Source: Bernardetia sp963719525
Lineage (GTDB): Bacteria; Bacteroidota; Bacteroidia; Cytophagales; Bernardetiaceae
DNA length: 64,000 bases
Reading direction: 5' to 3'
Assembly: GCA_963719525.1 (NCBI GenBank)
Contig: CAVRCG010000001.1
Location: 1,426,001-1,490,000, forward strand
The translations under genes were made by a program, and so were the position numbers. Shown here piece after piece: positions 1 to 10,100 of the stretch (the stretch's first letter is position 1; the number at the start of each line of letters is the position of its first letter). Below the pieces are notes generated by a model that worked only from the letters and a program-made list of their open reading frames with translations, was not told the DNA's origin and made no database searches.

Positions 1-36
1 GTTACTTTCGCACCTTAAAAGGTACGGTACATTTTT

Positions 37-60
37 CTCACGCTAAAGCGTAAGCTACAT
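37..60. repeat. Dispersed intergenic hairpin (GCTACA family)
   Basis: A short stem (ACGCT/AGCGT) with a two-base loop is followed by AAGCTACAT. The same layout, a short stem then GAGCTACA, recurs near 4600, 15571 and 52321, always between genes. Here it touches the stop codon of pheS, so it could act as a weak terminator for that minus-strand gene. Function is inferred from position only. Confidence 0.5.
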
Positions 61-1076
61 TAGAATTGGCGTAGAAAACGCATTTCATTTTCAAAAAGCA
101 TTCTAATATCTGGAATATCATAACGCAAAAGTGCAATCCGTTCAATTCCCATTCCGAAAGCAAAACCATTGTATTTTTTAGAGTCAATATTTACATTTTC
201 TAATACATTCGGATGAACCATTCCACAACCCAAAATCTCTAACCAACCTGTTCCCTTCGTCAATCTATAATCCGATTCTGTTTTTGTTCCTAAATAAACA
301 TCAACTTCTGCACTCGGTTCTGTAAATGGAAAATAAGAAGGACGAACACGAATTTTGGCGTGCTGTCCGAAGAATTCTTTGGCAAAATAAAGAAGTGTTT
401 GCTTTAATTGTGCAAAACTAACACCTTCATTTACATACAATCCTTCAATCTGATGGAACATACAATGCGAACGAGAAGAAATCGTTTCATTACGAAAAAC
501 ACGCCCTACCGACAAAGTACGAATAGGAGGTTCTTGATTTTTCATGACACGTACTTGCACAGGCGAAGTATGTGTACGAAGCAAAATATCTGGGTCTTTT
601 TCAATGAAAAAAGTATCTTGCATTTCTCTGGCAGGATGATTTTCAGGAAAATTAAGAGCAGTAAAATTGTACCAATCCAATTCTATTTCGGTTCATTCAG
701 AAAGATTAAAACCGATGCGTTCGAAAATTTGAATAATCTCATCACGCACTTGTGAAACAGGGTGCAGACTTCCCAAAGGCTCGTAAGCAGACGGCAGCGT
801 AATGTCTAAATCTGTTCCTGTATTTGCATCTTGTGCGTCTTCAATTTCCTGTTTTTTGGAACGAAATTTTGCTTCAGCCGTTTGTTTCAAGACATTAATT
901 TTTTGTCCTAAAGTACGTTTTTCTTCAGCAGGAACGGTCTTAAATTCATCAAAAAGCGAAGAGAGTTTACTGTTTCAACTAATAAAATCCAGACGAAAAG
1001 TTTCTAATTGCTCTATACTTTGTATTTCAAATTTTTCTACTTCTGCAAGTAATGAATTTACTTTTTCTTGTAACAT
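60..1076 (-). CDS. pheS: Phenylalanine--tRNA ligase alpha subunit, frame interrupted by two TGA codons
   Basis: PheS pairs with PheT to charge tRNA-Phe in the cytoplasm. The total of 338 codons matches the family length. From the N-terminus there is a coiled-coil arm (start at 1076, MLQEKVNSLL), then the class II synthetase core with motif 2 (RVFRNE, then MFHQIEG) and motif 3 (FGMGIERIALLRY) near the C-terminus. Two in-frame TGA codons break the frame, at 975-977 (between FIS and NSKL, where K or R is usual) and 693-695 (between LSE and TEIE, where the family has Gly, so GGA to TGA). Reading continues perfectly on both sides. PheS is essential, so errors or very recent mutations are likelier than an old pseudogene. 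An upstream in-frame extension to 1163 is not family-like, so I start at 1076. pheT is not in the window. Confidence 0.9.
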
Positions 1077-1166
1077 AAAAATTTCTATCAATAAATCGAT
1101 GAATAAAGACTGTTTTTTATTAGAATTAGGTTGCAATTTCGTTAAAAAAGTGGTTTTGTGCAAATC

Positions 1167-1778
1167 TTAATCTGTTCTCCTTCTTATTTCTTTATTAAAT
1201 TCCATATCTCCACAAGAGGAATTTAGAACTTCTATTTCTTCATTTTTCTCTAGCACAAACTTTAAAAATAATTGTTCGTATTGTTTCCATTTTAGAGGAA
1301 CAGGAGGATTTTGACAAGACTTAAGTAAGAAAACTATTAGGTTTTCTTTTTGAAAAATCATTACTCCACTTTTAGCCCAACCTAACTCTGAACTTGGATT
1401 TTTAAGTAATTTAAAAGCGTCTCTTGCGCTTTTTTCATCAGAATATTCATATCTCCTTAAAGTTTTTTCATAAATTTTAGATGATAACAGAGCTTTTTGA
1501 GATACCACTTCATGATTATATTCATTTTCCCAAATCTTGGTAGGTTTTCTAAGCATTGAATCCGAAAAAGCTAAAAGTTTTTCATCTAAGGTTTTCGTAT
1601 TTACTATAACTGTATCTATGGTTTTATTCTCTTCAAAAATACTATCTTTTTCGATTTCCAATGAAGGTAAAATTTCGCTTTGCAAATCCTGTTCTTTGTC
1701 GTTTTCTTTCATCTCACTTTTGCTGGAAGTACAAGCAGAAACAAAAATGAAAACTAGTAATAATAAATTGAATTTCAT
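1167..1778 (-). CDS. Putative lipoprotein of unknown function
   Basis: This 203-residue protein has a signal peptide ending in a lipobox (VSAC, Cys at about residue 16), so it is probably exported and lipid-anchored. After the Cys comes a Ser/Lys/Glu-rich linker, then a mixed alpha/beta region with Trp and Cys residues (SCQNPPVPLKW; SSCGDMEF). I do not recognise the domain. It lies 90 bases upstream of pheS on the same strand, so the two might be co-transcribed, but nothing suggests a shared role. A good hairpin at 1866-1893 separates it from ccmF further upstream. Confidence 0.7.
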   Translation of the reverse strand: MKFNLLLLVFIFVSACTSSKSEMKENDKEQDLQSEILPSLEIEKDSIFEENKTIDTVIVNTKTLDEKLLAFSDSMLRKPTKIWENEYNHEVVSQKALLSSKIYEKTLRRYEYSDEKSARDAFKLLKNPSSELGWAKSGVMIFQKENLIVFLLKSCQNPPVPLKWKQYEQLFLKFVLEKNEEIEVLNSSCGDMEFNKEIRRRTD

Positions 1779-1865
1779 AATTTAACTTATTTTTTGAGAA
1801 TACAGTCAGTCTACTGACGCAATTTAGCTAAATACAGTCAATCAATAAACTCTATTCCATAAAAA

Positions 1866-1893
1866 AACGAATTATCGTTTAAAATAATTCGTT
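1866..1893 (-). terminator. Rho-independent terminator after ccmF
   Basis: A perfect 10-bp stem (AACGAATTAT / ATAATTCGTT) is followed on the minus strand by a run of T (seven A on the plus strand at 1861-1867). It sits 35 bases after the ccmF stop codon. Confidence 0.8.
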
Positions 1894-1927
1894 CTTGTAC
1901 ATAAAGAAAAAAAGAAGTCGTCTTATT

Positions 1928-4537
1928 CTAAACCAATTCCACCACATTTTTCGGTTTCCTTTTATTCGTTTTCCTATCAACTTTTATCTTCTTAGCTTCT
2001 GTATATCTTCTCCACATTGCTACCAAAATACCAAAAGTCATCACAATTGTACCCAACCATAGCAAACTAATGTATGGCTTTTCTAGTGCTTTCATAATTA
2101 TCCAATCTCGCTGTGTTGTACGGATTTTGAAGGTAAATTCTCCTGTTTCTGGCTTGATGTTCATCATCGTAAACTCTACACCTGCCGATTCTACAATTTC
2201 TGGAACACTTCTCACTTCATTTCCTTTTATTTGAAAAACAGGTTTTGCGATATACGTATCTTCTCTATCCAAAATTCTGATTTCGGCATAGACCATATAA
2301 TCCTCATCTGCTAAAGGCTTTCCACGATGCACACCGTCCAAAATTGCCACAAAATCATTAACAATAAATGTGTCCATTGGAGATAAAGTTTTCATTTCGG
2401 CTTCTGACCACGTTCTGTCTTCGGCTGGGTCTGGAAGGCTACTCAAATGCGTGTAAAGGTCGCTTTTAATAGATTGAGAAATATCTGGACTTACCACAAA
2501 ACCCATTTGTGGGTTCTGCTGAACACGAGGAAAAAGTGTGAAAGTTTCTTTTGTGAGCGTATCTACATAATCAATTTTGTAATAGGTATTCTCTTCAAAA
2601 ATTCGGAGTGTATCGCCTGTTTTTACTTCTGTTTTTCCTTTGTGAATCAAATCTTTTTGCGCTACTACTTTGTGAGAATAAGCAGTTCCTTTTACATCTT
2701 CTTTATTTACGTAACCAGAAAAATTAGGAGAATCCCAATACTGACCTTTATAAGTTACGACGTATTTATTCATTTTGGTAGGCTGACTACGGAAAAGCAA
2801 AACGTTTTCCCTATTGACTTCATCAGAAAATTCTTTGTTGTATAAAAGTCCTGACATATTCATCGAAACAATATCATCGTAACCAGAAGAAGACAAAATC
2901 CCAAAAAACATAAGTGCAACACCAATATGAGCCAAAGCACCACCAGCTAGTTTTGGATTTAATTTTACCGTTCTTAAAATAGAAATACTATTACTGACAA
3001 GTGAATAAGTTGCTGTCAAAACCAAAATCATATACGAAGCATCACTAATTTGAGCAACGGCAATTATAATTGTAGTAATAATAGATGTAAGGATAAGAGG
3101 AATAACGAAATTATCTTTAATAGTAGATTTTTCAATTCTTTTCCACCAAAAAATTTGTCCTGTTGCAGAAAGAAAAGCAATTCCTATACTAAACCAAAGT
3201 TGCCATTTTGTGTAAAAATGTTCTGGATCGGCTGGAGGAGCAACATTCGAATCTATTCCCAAATTATCCAAAATTGCATTATAAACAGGAATGGAAGTAG
3301 GAACTAAAACTTGTAGAGCCGAAAGACCCAAAACTACAACGCCAAGCGTAACCCAAAATTCACCTGAATAAAAACTAGACTCTTCTTTCGCTTTTGGGAA
3401 ATTGTTCCAATTCATAGCAAATAAAGTTGCTGCACCAATTACAAAGAACAGAAGATAAATAAGTAATTGTCCTGAAAGCCCTAAATCGGTAAACGAGTGA
3501 ACCGAAGTATCGCCCAAAATTCCACTACGAGTAAGGAAGGTAGAATACAAAATCAATAAAAAACTAGAGAGCATAAGAATCGCAGAAAGTTTCGCCATCG
3601 AAGGACGTTTTTGTTGCATGGTCATCGAATGAATACCTGCAATAAGTACGAGCCACGGAATAAAAACGGCATTTTCAACAGGGTCCCAGTTCCAATAGCC
3701 ACCAAAATTAAGTGTTTCATACGCCCAATATGCGCCCATTACAATTCCTACTCCCAAAACGGCAGCAGCTAATAATGCCCAAGCAAAGGTAGGTTTGAGC
3801 CATTTGGTTGTTTCTTTTTTCCATAATCCAGCAATCACAAAAGCAAAGGGAACAAGACAAAGCGCAAAACCTAAAAATAATGTAGGAGGATGAATAACCA
3901 TCCAATAGTTTTGTAAAAGTGGATTCAGTCCAGTTCCATCGACGGGAATATAGTTGGGTTGAGATTGAAAAATAGGAGCATCCATTGCATCACGAAGCAA
4001 AATAAAAGGAGAACTACCAATTTTTAGATTTGCCAAAGGAACAATTACACCCAAAATCATGGAAGCCAAAAATGCCTGCACAGTAGCAAAAACCATCATT
4101 ACGGGAGCTTCCCATGTGTTACCTTTCTTGTGTTTTAAGAAAATAGAACGCAGAATAATTACAGAACCAATACAGACATGCCAGAAAATCCAAAGTAAAA
4201 AACTTCCCTCTTGTCCTTCCCAAAAACAGGAAATCATATAATAATACGGTAAGTTATTCAACGAATGACTCCACGCATAATGGTATTCGTATTGATGATT
4301 GTAGATAATCGAAAAAAGAACGACTATTACACCAAGCACGGAAAATGCATGAACGCCAAAAGCAAGGCGAGCCATTTTTTTCCACGAACTTAATTCTTGT
4401 TCCTTTTTATTATTTGAAGAAGATAAATTAAATTCAATATTCTGACTTGCAAAATAATAAGCAATCGCAGCTATAATTGAAGAAACAAAGGAAATGATGA
4501 CAAACAAATGTCCTATCTGACCAATTAATAAGTTCAT
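1928..4537 (-). CDS. ccmF: CcmF/CcsA-type cytochrome c heme-attachment membrane protein
   Basis: This 869-residue polytopic inner-membrane protein belongs to the CcmF/CcsA family, which handles heme and attaches it to apocytochrome c outside the membrane. The start (IGQIGHLFVIISF) and the early WEGQEGSFLLWIFW block near residue 105 are typical of CcmF. The conserved VIHPPTLFLGFA lies near residue 212 and the heme-handling tryptophan-rich WWD motif (GGYWNWDPVENAVF) near residue 279. A long soluble loop follows at about 560-810, then a last membrane helix (LLWLGTIVMTFGILVAMW) and a basic tail. It stands alone here; ccmE and ccmB/C are not in the window. Whether CcmF or CcsA is the better name is a matter of nomenclature in this phylum. 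Hairpin 1866-1893 ends the transcript. Confidence 0.9.
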   Translation of the reverse strand: MNLLIGQIGHLFVIISFVSSIIAAIAYYFASQNIEFNLSSSNNKKEQELSSWKKMARLAFGVHAFSVLGVIVVLFSIIYNHQYEYHYAWSHSLNNLPYYYMISCFWEGQEGSFLLWIFWHVCIGSVIILRSIFLKHKKGNTWEAPVMMVFATVQAFLASMILGVIVPLANLKIGSSPFILLRDAMDAPIFQSQPNYIPVDGTGLNPLLQNYWMVIHPPTLFLGFALCLVPFAFVIAGLWKKETTKWLKPTFAWALLAAAVLGVGIVMGAYWAYETLNFGGYWNWDPVENAVFIPWLVLIAGIHSMTMQQKRPSMAKLSAILMLSSFLLILYSTFLTRSGILGDTSVHSFTDLGLSGQLLIYLLFFVIGAATLFAMNWNNFPKAKEESSFYSGEFWVTLGVVVLGLSALQVLVPTSIPVYNAILDNLGIDSNVAPPADPEHFYTKWQLWFSIGIAFLSATGQIFWWKRIEKSTIKDNFVIPLILTSIITTIIIAVAQISDASYMILVLTATYSLVSNSISILRTVKLNPKLAGGALAHIGVALMFFGILSSSGYDDIVSMNMSGLLYNKEFSDEVNRENVLLFRSQPTKMNKYVVTYKGQYWDSPNFSGYVNKEDVKGTAYSHKVVAQKDLIHKGKTEVKTGDTLRIFEENTYYKIDYVDTLTKETFTLFPRVQQNPQMGFVVSPDISQSIKSDLYTHLSSLPDPAEDRTWSEAEMKTLSPMDTFIVNDFVAILDGVHRGKPLADEDYMVYAEIRILDREDTYIAKPVFQIKGNEVRSVPEIVESAGVEFTMMNIKPETGEFTFKIRTTQRDWIIMKALEKPYISLLWLGTIVMTFGILVAMWRRYTEAKKIKVDRKTNKRKPKNVVELV

Positions 4538-4595
4538 AGAGGAACAAAATATATAATATAATCTAGTAGAAAGCTAAAGCATTTTGTACTGCTTT

Positions 4596-4645
4596 ACTCA
4601 CTCTAAAGAGTGAGCTACATAGTGAGCCACATAGAATGAGCTACA
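4596..4645. repeat. Dispersed intergenic hairpin (GCTACA family)
   Basis: CTCACTCTAAAGAGTGAG forms a stem with a two-base loop, followed by CTACAT and two degenerate repeats of (AG)TGAGC(C/T)ACAT. The same core occurs at 15571 and 52321. It lies in the 5' leader of ccmF. Confidence 0.6.
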
Positions 4646-4652
4646 TTTTCTG

Positions 4653-4660
4653 CAAAGGTA
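4653..4660 (-). promoter_or_regulatory. Candidate -7 box for ccmF
   Basis: The minus strand reads TACCTTTG, matching the Bacteroidota -7 consensus TAnnTTTG, about 115 bases before the ccmF start. The nearest TTTG upstream is 26 bases away (4687-4690), longer than usual, so support is partial. Confidence 0.35.
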
Positions 4661-4731
4661 CGACCTAAAACAGTCATTATCAATATCAAAGAGTTTATGG
4701 AGAAGGTTTTCACTTATTTTAAGTTGCAGAA

Positions 4732-6984
4732 TTATTTTTTATTCTCTAATTCTGTTACTCTTTTTTGTGCTTCCATTAATTTCTGTTCTATTTCTTCTTT
4801 TTCTTGAGCTAGAGTTTCAATACTTTCATTCATAGCTTCCATACTCATTGCCATCATTTCTTCTTGTGAGTTCATTTGTTCAACATACTGTTCCAATTCT
4901 GAATGCGTTTTTGCTAATTCTTCTTCTCGTTTTTCTACTTCTTGCTGTGCTTCCTGCATTTGTTCCATGGCTTGCTGCATGACATCTTCCTGCAGACGCA
5001 TTTGCTCTACTGCTTCAGCTTGTTCTTCCAAAGATTCTTCTAATTTTATAGCTTGCAATTTTTGTTCTGTAATATCGGTAGCAATATGAATTACACGTTC
5101 TAGATTTTTGTAACCGTCCATAACTGGATAATAGGTAGCACGAAGCCAAAACGAAGATTTATCTTTCGCTTGGCGTTCAAATTCTCCTTCTACTATGACT
5201 CCCTGTGTTAGGTTTTCCCAAAGCTGCATGTATTTATTAGAGGTTTCATAGCCTTCCTTTAGTAGAATAGTATGAGGTTGTCCTTTTATTTCTGCTTCCG
5301 AATATTGAGAAATCTTCAAATAAAGCTCGTTTATATCTGTAATAATTCCTCTCGGATTGAGTTCTATCATAGCAGCAGCTTGATTGATAGCATTCAATTG
5401 ATTCTCTAATTCTTTACTTTTCCTTTCTACCATTTCCTGTGTCGCTTGTAACTCTTCAACGTTTTGGCGCATTTCTTCCTCTTGCGCTCTCATTTGCTCA
5501 GTCATTTCTTGCGATTCCTTCAACAAAGATTGTGTACGTTGATTTATCCTAACAGAAGACAACGTAGAAGCAAAACTCTCCACAATTTTTTCTACAAATT
5601 CTACACGATACGGTTCTGGTGGATTAAAAAATGCAAGCTCTACTACGCCATATAATTTTTGATTATAAATAAGAGGAACAAGCAAAATAGAAGACGGATT
5701 TGTGCTTCCAAGTCCAGACGTAATATGAATATAATCATTAGGAACATACGACAAAAATACGGTTTCGCCTTCTTGCCACGCCTGTCCTGTAAGTCCTTCG
5801 CCTTTTCGTATTTTCTTCTCTAAATATTTTGGTTTGTCCCAAGCATAAGCAGCAGCCAAATACATAAACTCGCCTTCTGCATCTTCTGTTTCAGAAATCA
5901 CAAAAACACCACCTTGATTAGCTTCTGTATATTTTACCAATCGCTAAACAATAGCAGCAGCAAACTCTTCTGTGTCATCATAATTTGCTCGTAGAATATC
6001 TCCAAACTGTGCAATTCCTTCTGTTATCCACGCTCTTCGACGGTCTTCTTCGGCTACTTTTGCCAAACTGTTACGCATATCTAAAAGTGAATTTCCGAGA
6101 ATATCGTTTTCTCCTAACACCTCAAAAGCACTATTGTATTTTCCGTTTCCTATCTTACGAGCAAATTCAGACGTGTTTTTCAAACTTTTGATAAGCTCTT
6201 GCAACGAAAGTGTCATCTGACCAATTTCGTGTTTGGCTATCTTTAGACCAAAGTTTGAATTGGGTATTGAGCCTCTAGCAAGTTGAGCCAATATTTGATT
6301 TAGTTTTTGAATCGGTTTCGAAACGCTCTTTGTAGTCAAATAACTAGCTACAGAACCAATAAGAAGAGTAGTAAGTCCTAATCCTAGTATAATTGTGTAC
6401 AACCAATTTAATGAGCGTTCAACGGAATCGCCATCAAATTTTTTCTCTTTTAATTTATCGTTTTCTAAGTCTTCTAAATTTTTTATTAATGTGTTGCTAT
6501 TCGGAATAATCATTTCATTGACTAGCCGAATTGCTTTTTCTCTTTTATTTCCATCGCTATAATCTTCCGAACGGTTGAGAATGTTCATTACTTCCTGTTC
6601 GGTCTGGAGAATATCATCAAAAGCGATAATGATAGAATCTACACGGTGTACATTTTCAGCATTTTGCCAATCTCTTTTAAGCCTACTAATTCGGTCTTTT
6701 ACTTCTGGAAATTGTTCGTTATGTAATAATATTAAATCTTCTTTGTCGTCAATATTATCAGGCAAATGAATCCAATTAGTGATATACATTTTCGAACGAG
6801 TAACTAACAAAAGCATATCATTGATAGCCTCTACCGAAGGAGTAATTACGGTAAAGGATTGATTGAGCATATTTTGGCTACGAGTAAGCATAACCAAACT
6901 TAGCGAGGAGCTAATCAGCGCAACAAGAATAATGATAAGATTACCAGCCAGTACACGACGACCGATAGTATTGAGTTTCCACAT
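4732..6984 (-). pseudogene. Membrane HAMP-GAF-PAS coiled-coil sensor, interrupted by one TAG
   Basis: Two adjacent frames form one protein of about 750 residues, separated only by an in-frame TAG at 5944-5946. Order: membrane helix 1 (about 10-30), an extracytoplasmic four-helix-like region, membrane helix 2 (about 195-215), HAMP (SVSKPIQKLNQILAQL), a linker, GAF (YTEANQGGVFVIS onward, about 340-475), coiled coil, PAS (INQAAAMIELNPRGIITDIN to HIATDITEQK, about 540-650) and a Glu/Gln-rich coiled coil to the end. The stop falls between AAIV and RLVKY, inside a segment conserved in such sensors, so the two parts belong together. No histidine kinase, cyclase or methyl-accepting signature is visible, so output is probably by protein contact. 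It may be an assembly error or a truncated receptor. Confidence 0.75.
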
Positions 6985-7133
6985 AGAAAGCTACCTATCT
7001 AATAGAGTCTAATTTAGATTTTCTGTATTTTTTTAGATAATAATTGGAAAGATAATCAAAAAGCTACTTAATAAAAAGATTTAAAACTATTTTTCGATAG
7101 GAATTTGTAGAGATTATAAATAAAAGGTATCAA

Positions 7134-7167
7134 AAAACCCTTTCAGAAAATTTTCTGAAAGGGTTTT
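7134..7167. terminator. Terminator between TonB-dependent receptor and sensor gene
   Basis: A perfect 17-bp inverted repeat (AAAACCCTTTCAGAAAA and its complement) with A and T flanks, 30 bases after the receptor's stop codon. It would work for the minus-strand receptor transcript. Confidence 0.85.
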
Positions 7168-7197
7168 GAATGAAGTTAGTTGATTTATGAAATCGGG

Positions 7198-10100
7198 TTA
7201 GAAGGTATAACGAACACCGATTTGCATTTGCCAACGAGAACTGTTTACACCCGAGTCATCAATTGTATAAATATCTTTAGTTTCTGTTACTGTACGGTAC
7301 TCTCCACTACTACTAATGCTGCCAAAAGTAAAGTTAGGAATGAATGCTCCATCTACTGTATTTACTCCCTCAAAGTTTGCAATTGAGACATTATCATTAC
7401 CAACAAAATACATACGTCCCCAATTTTTATTCAATAAATTTGTGAAATTGAATACATCAAGTGACACTTGAAGTTGGTGTTCTTTACCACTATATGTTTT
7501 GATATAGAAGTCTTGTAATATACGTAAATCCAAAGTGCTTACGAAAGGAAGACGAGAACCATTACGCTCTGCATAATTACCTCTACGACTATTCAAGTAT
7601 TCATCATTTTTGATATATGTATCAAATGCTTGCCATTGTTGCTCTGGAGTAACTACTACATCTTCTCCATTTACTTCTTCAACAAGAGGAATAAATACGA
7701 TTTCGCTTTGATTTGCAGGAACATAAATAAGATCTGAGTCTGTAGAACTAGAACCTGTATCATCATTAGCTAAGTGAGCTCTATTAGCGTTTGCATAGAT
7801 ATAAGAAAAACGCTGACCAGAACGACCTTCATAGAATAATGAAATTGTTGTTGATGCGTGGTCTGCTTCTTTGTCAAAATAATCAAAACGATAAGAAAGC
7901 ATACTAATTACACGAGAACCTAAATCAAAATCAGAATATGTCAAATCCAAATCGTTTTTACCTCTTACGTTTTCAGTATATCTCCACTGAGAAGAGTTTT
8001 GAGAAGAAGTACCATCATTTACAGCCATTGTACGTCCATAAGTATAAGCAAGACTAGCCATAAAGCCGTTTTTAAATGGTTTTTGAAGTTGTGCTGTAAT
8101 ATTATAAGAGTAACCTTTATTTGTGTTATCACCTACCATAATTCTAGAATAAGCTCCTTCTACTGCATCACGACGATTGTAATAAGGACGGTCATCAGCT
8201 CCTGAAAAATTACGAGTAGCAGGTTTTGTATTTACGTTGTAGTAAAGTACATTATTTAATGTTTTTGTATAAATACCTTCTAAAGTACCTACAATTCCTA
8301 AAGGAAGTGATTTGTCAATTGCTAATGAAGCACGGATTACCTGAGGCAATTTAAAGTCGTCTACAAACAAATCCATTTGACCACTAGGAAGACTTACACT
8401 ACGACCTAAATCAGTTGCAGTATACTGATTAAAAGGATCTGCACGGAATTCTACACCACTACCAAATGTTCCACCAACAGTAAGACCGTTATTATTGTAA
8501 GCTCCACCAGGCCATACTAAAGGAATACGACTTGTAAAAATACCTACACCACCACGTATCTGAAGTGACCTATCACCCATTACATCATAATTGAATCCAA
8601 AACGAGGAGAAAACAAAATAGGCGTATTCCATAATTTGCCAGACTGAATTCTATTTCCTAAATCAGGATAAACCTCTTTTACTTTTGCCAAAGTACTGTC
8701 ATTAAAGCCCGTATTTACACTAGGGTCTGCAAAGATTGGGATATCTACACGAACACCTAACGTAAGATTCAATTTTTCAGATGCTGCATATTCGTCTTGA
8801 ACATAAAATCCTAATTGCATTCCTGTGAAATCAGCTGCAGCTGCAGATCCATCACCTGTTACATTATCTACTAGAGAATAACTACGAGAATAATCATTTG
8901 ATGGTGCACCACTCAAAAATTCATCAACAGATCCAAATTGGTACTCTCCATAATTCTGACGAATAAACAAGTTATAAGTAGAATAAAACTCATTGTGAGT
9001 TCCTAAAGTAATTGTATGCTTACCTTTGAAAATACTAAAGTTGTCAGTAATAGTAAGAGTAGATTGTTCTAATTTGTTACCTGTAGAGAATGGCTCTGAT
9101 CCAAATGAAATGAAACCTAAACCATCATTAATTCCAACACGAGGAAAGTCTCCACCAATAGGATCACGATCATCAACAACACTTGTATAACCAATAATCA
9201 AACTGTTTGACTTGTTGTCTCCAAAACGACTCTTCAACTCCAAAGCAGAAGAATTTGTTACGGTAGGAAATCCAACACCGTTGTTACCAAAGTTGATTGT
9301 ACCTGCAGAAGAACGTCTACGAGACAAATCATTGCCTTGGGTATAACTATGACGTACCGTAAGTTTGTGGTCTTGGTTAATATTCCAATCTAAACGAGCA
9401 AATATTTTATTTGATTCTGTTTCTTGTGGATTATTTAAGAAACTACCAGCATCATATCCATACTTAGATTGAACTTCTCTACGTAGATTTTCAATTTCTA
9501 CTTGAGAGGAAGAACCTCTATAATCATTGAAGTTAAAAGGCTGAGGAGTCTGACGACGCTCCATTTCTGCATTGACGAAAAGAAACAATTTGTCCTTCTT
9601 TAAAGGTGCACCCAAACGAAAACCAGTAATGGTAGAAGAAAAATCATCCAATCTCTTACGCTCAAAGTTTTCATCGTCTGTAGGAGTTTTTCCTGCTAGA
9701 GATTCATTACGGAAAAGGTGATATACAGAACCCTCTACTTTGTTAGAACCACTACGAGTAACGGCATTAATACCACCACCAGAAAATCCACCTTGACGAA
9801 CATCAAAAGGAGCAACTACAATCTGAACTTGCTCAATAGCATCTAAAGAGATAGGAGAAATACCTGCTTGCCCTCCGTTTGTTCCTGATTCAGAAAGACC
9901 AAAAACATCATTGTTTACTGCTCCATCAATCATGATAGAATTATAACGGTTGTTTTGTCCTGCAATAGTAATACCTCCATTTGGAGTTACACGAGCTTGA
10001 GGAGTAGTACGAGTAAAGTCTGACAAATCACGAGAAATAGTAGGCAAAGCATTCAACTGTTCTTGAGTAACAGTGGTCTGTGCTCCAGTTTGTTCTCCAT

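Noticed and set aside
408..755. Plus-strand frame of 115 residues over pheS
   Set aside because: It is antisense to the conserved pheS core and shows no family features, so it is a shadow frame.
693..977. TGA read as a sense codon in this organism
   Set aside because: The in-frame TGA codons fall where different residues are expected (Gly, Lys/Arg and others), conserved Trp residues such as WNWDP in ccmF use TGG, and TGA ends the Nudix gene in the normal way. One code change does not explain them.
3050..3307. Plus-strand frames over ccmF (also 2447-2845)
   Set aside because: They are antisense to well-conserved ccmF sequence and have no coding features of their own.
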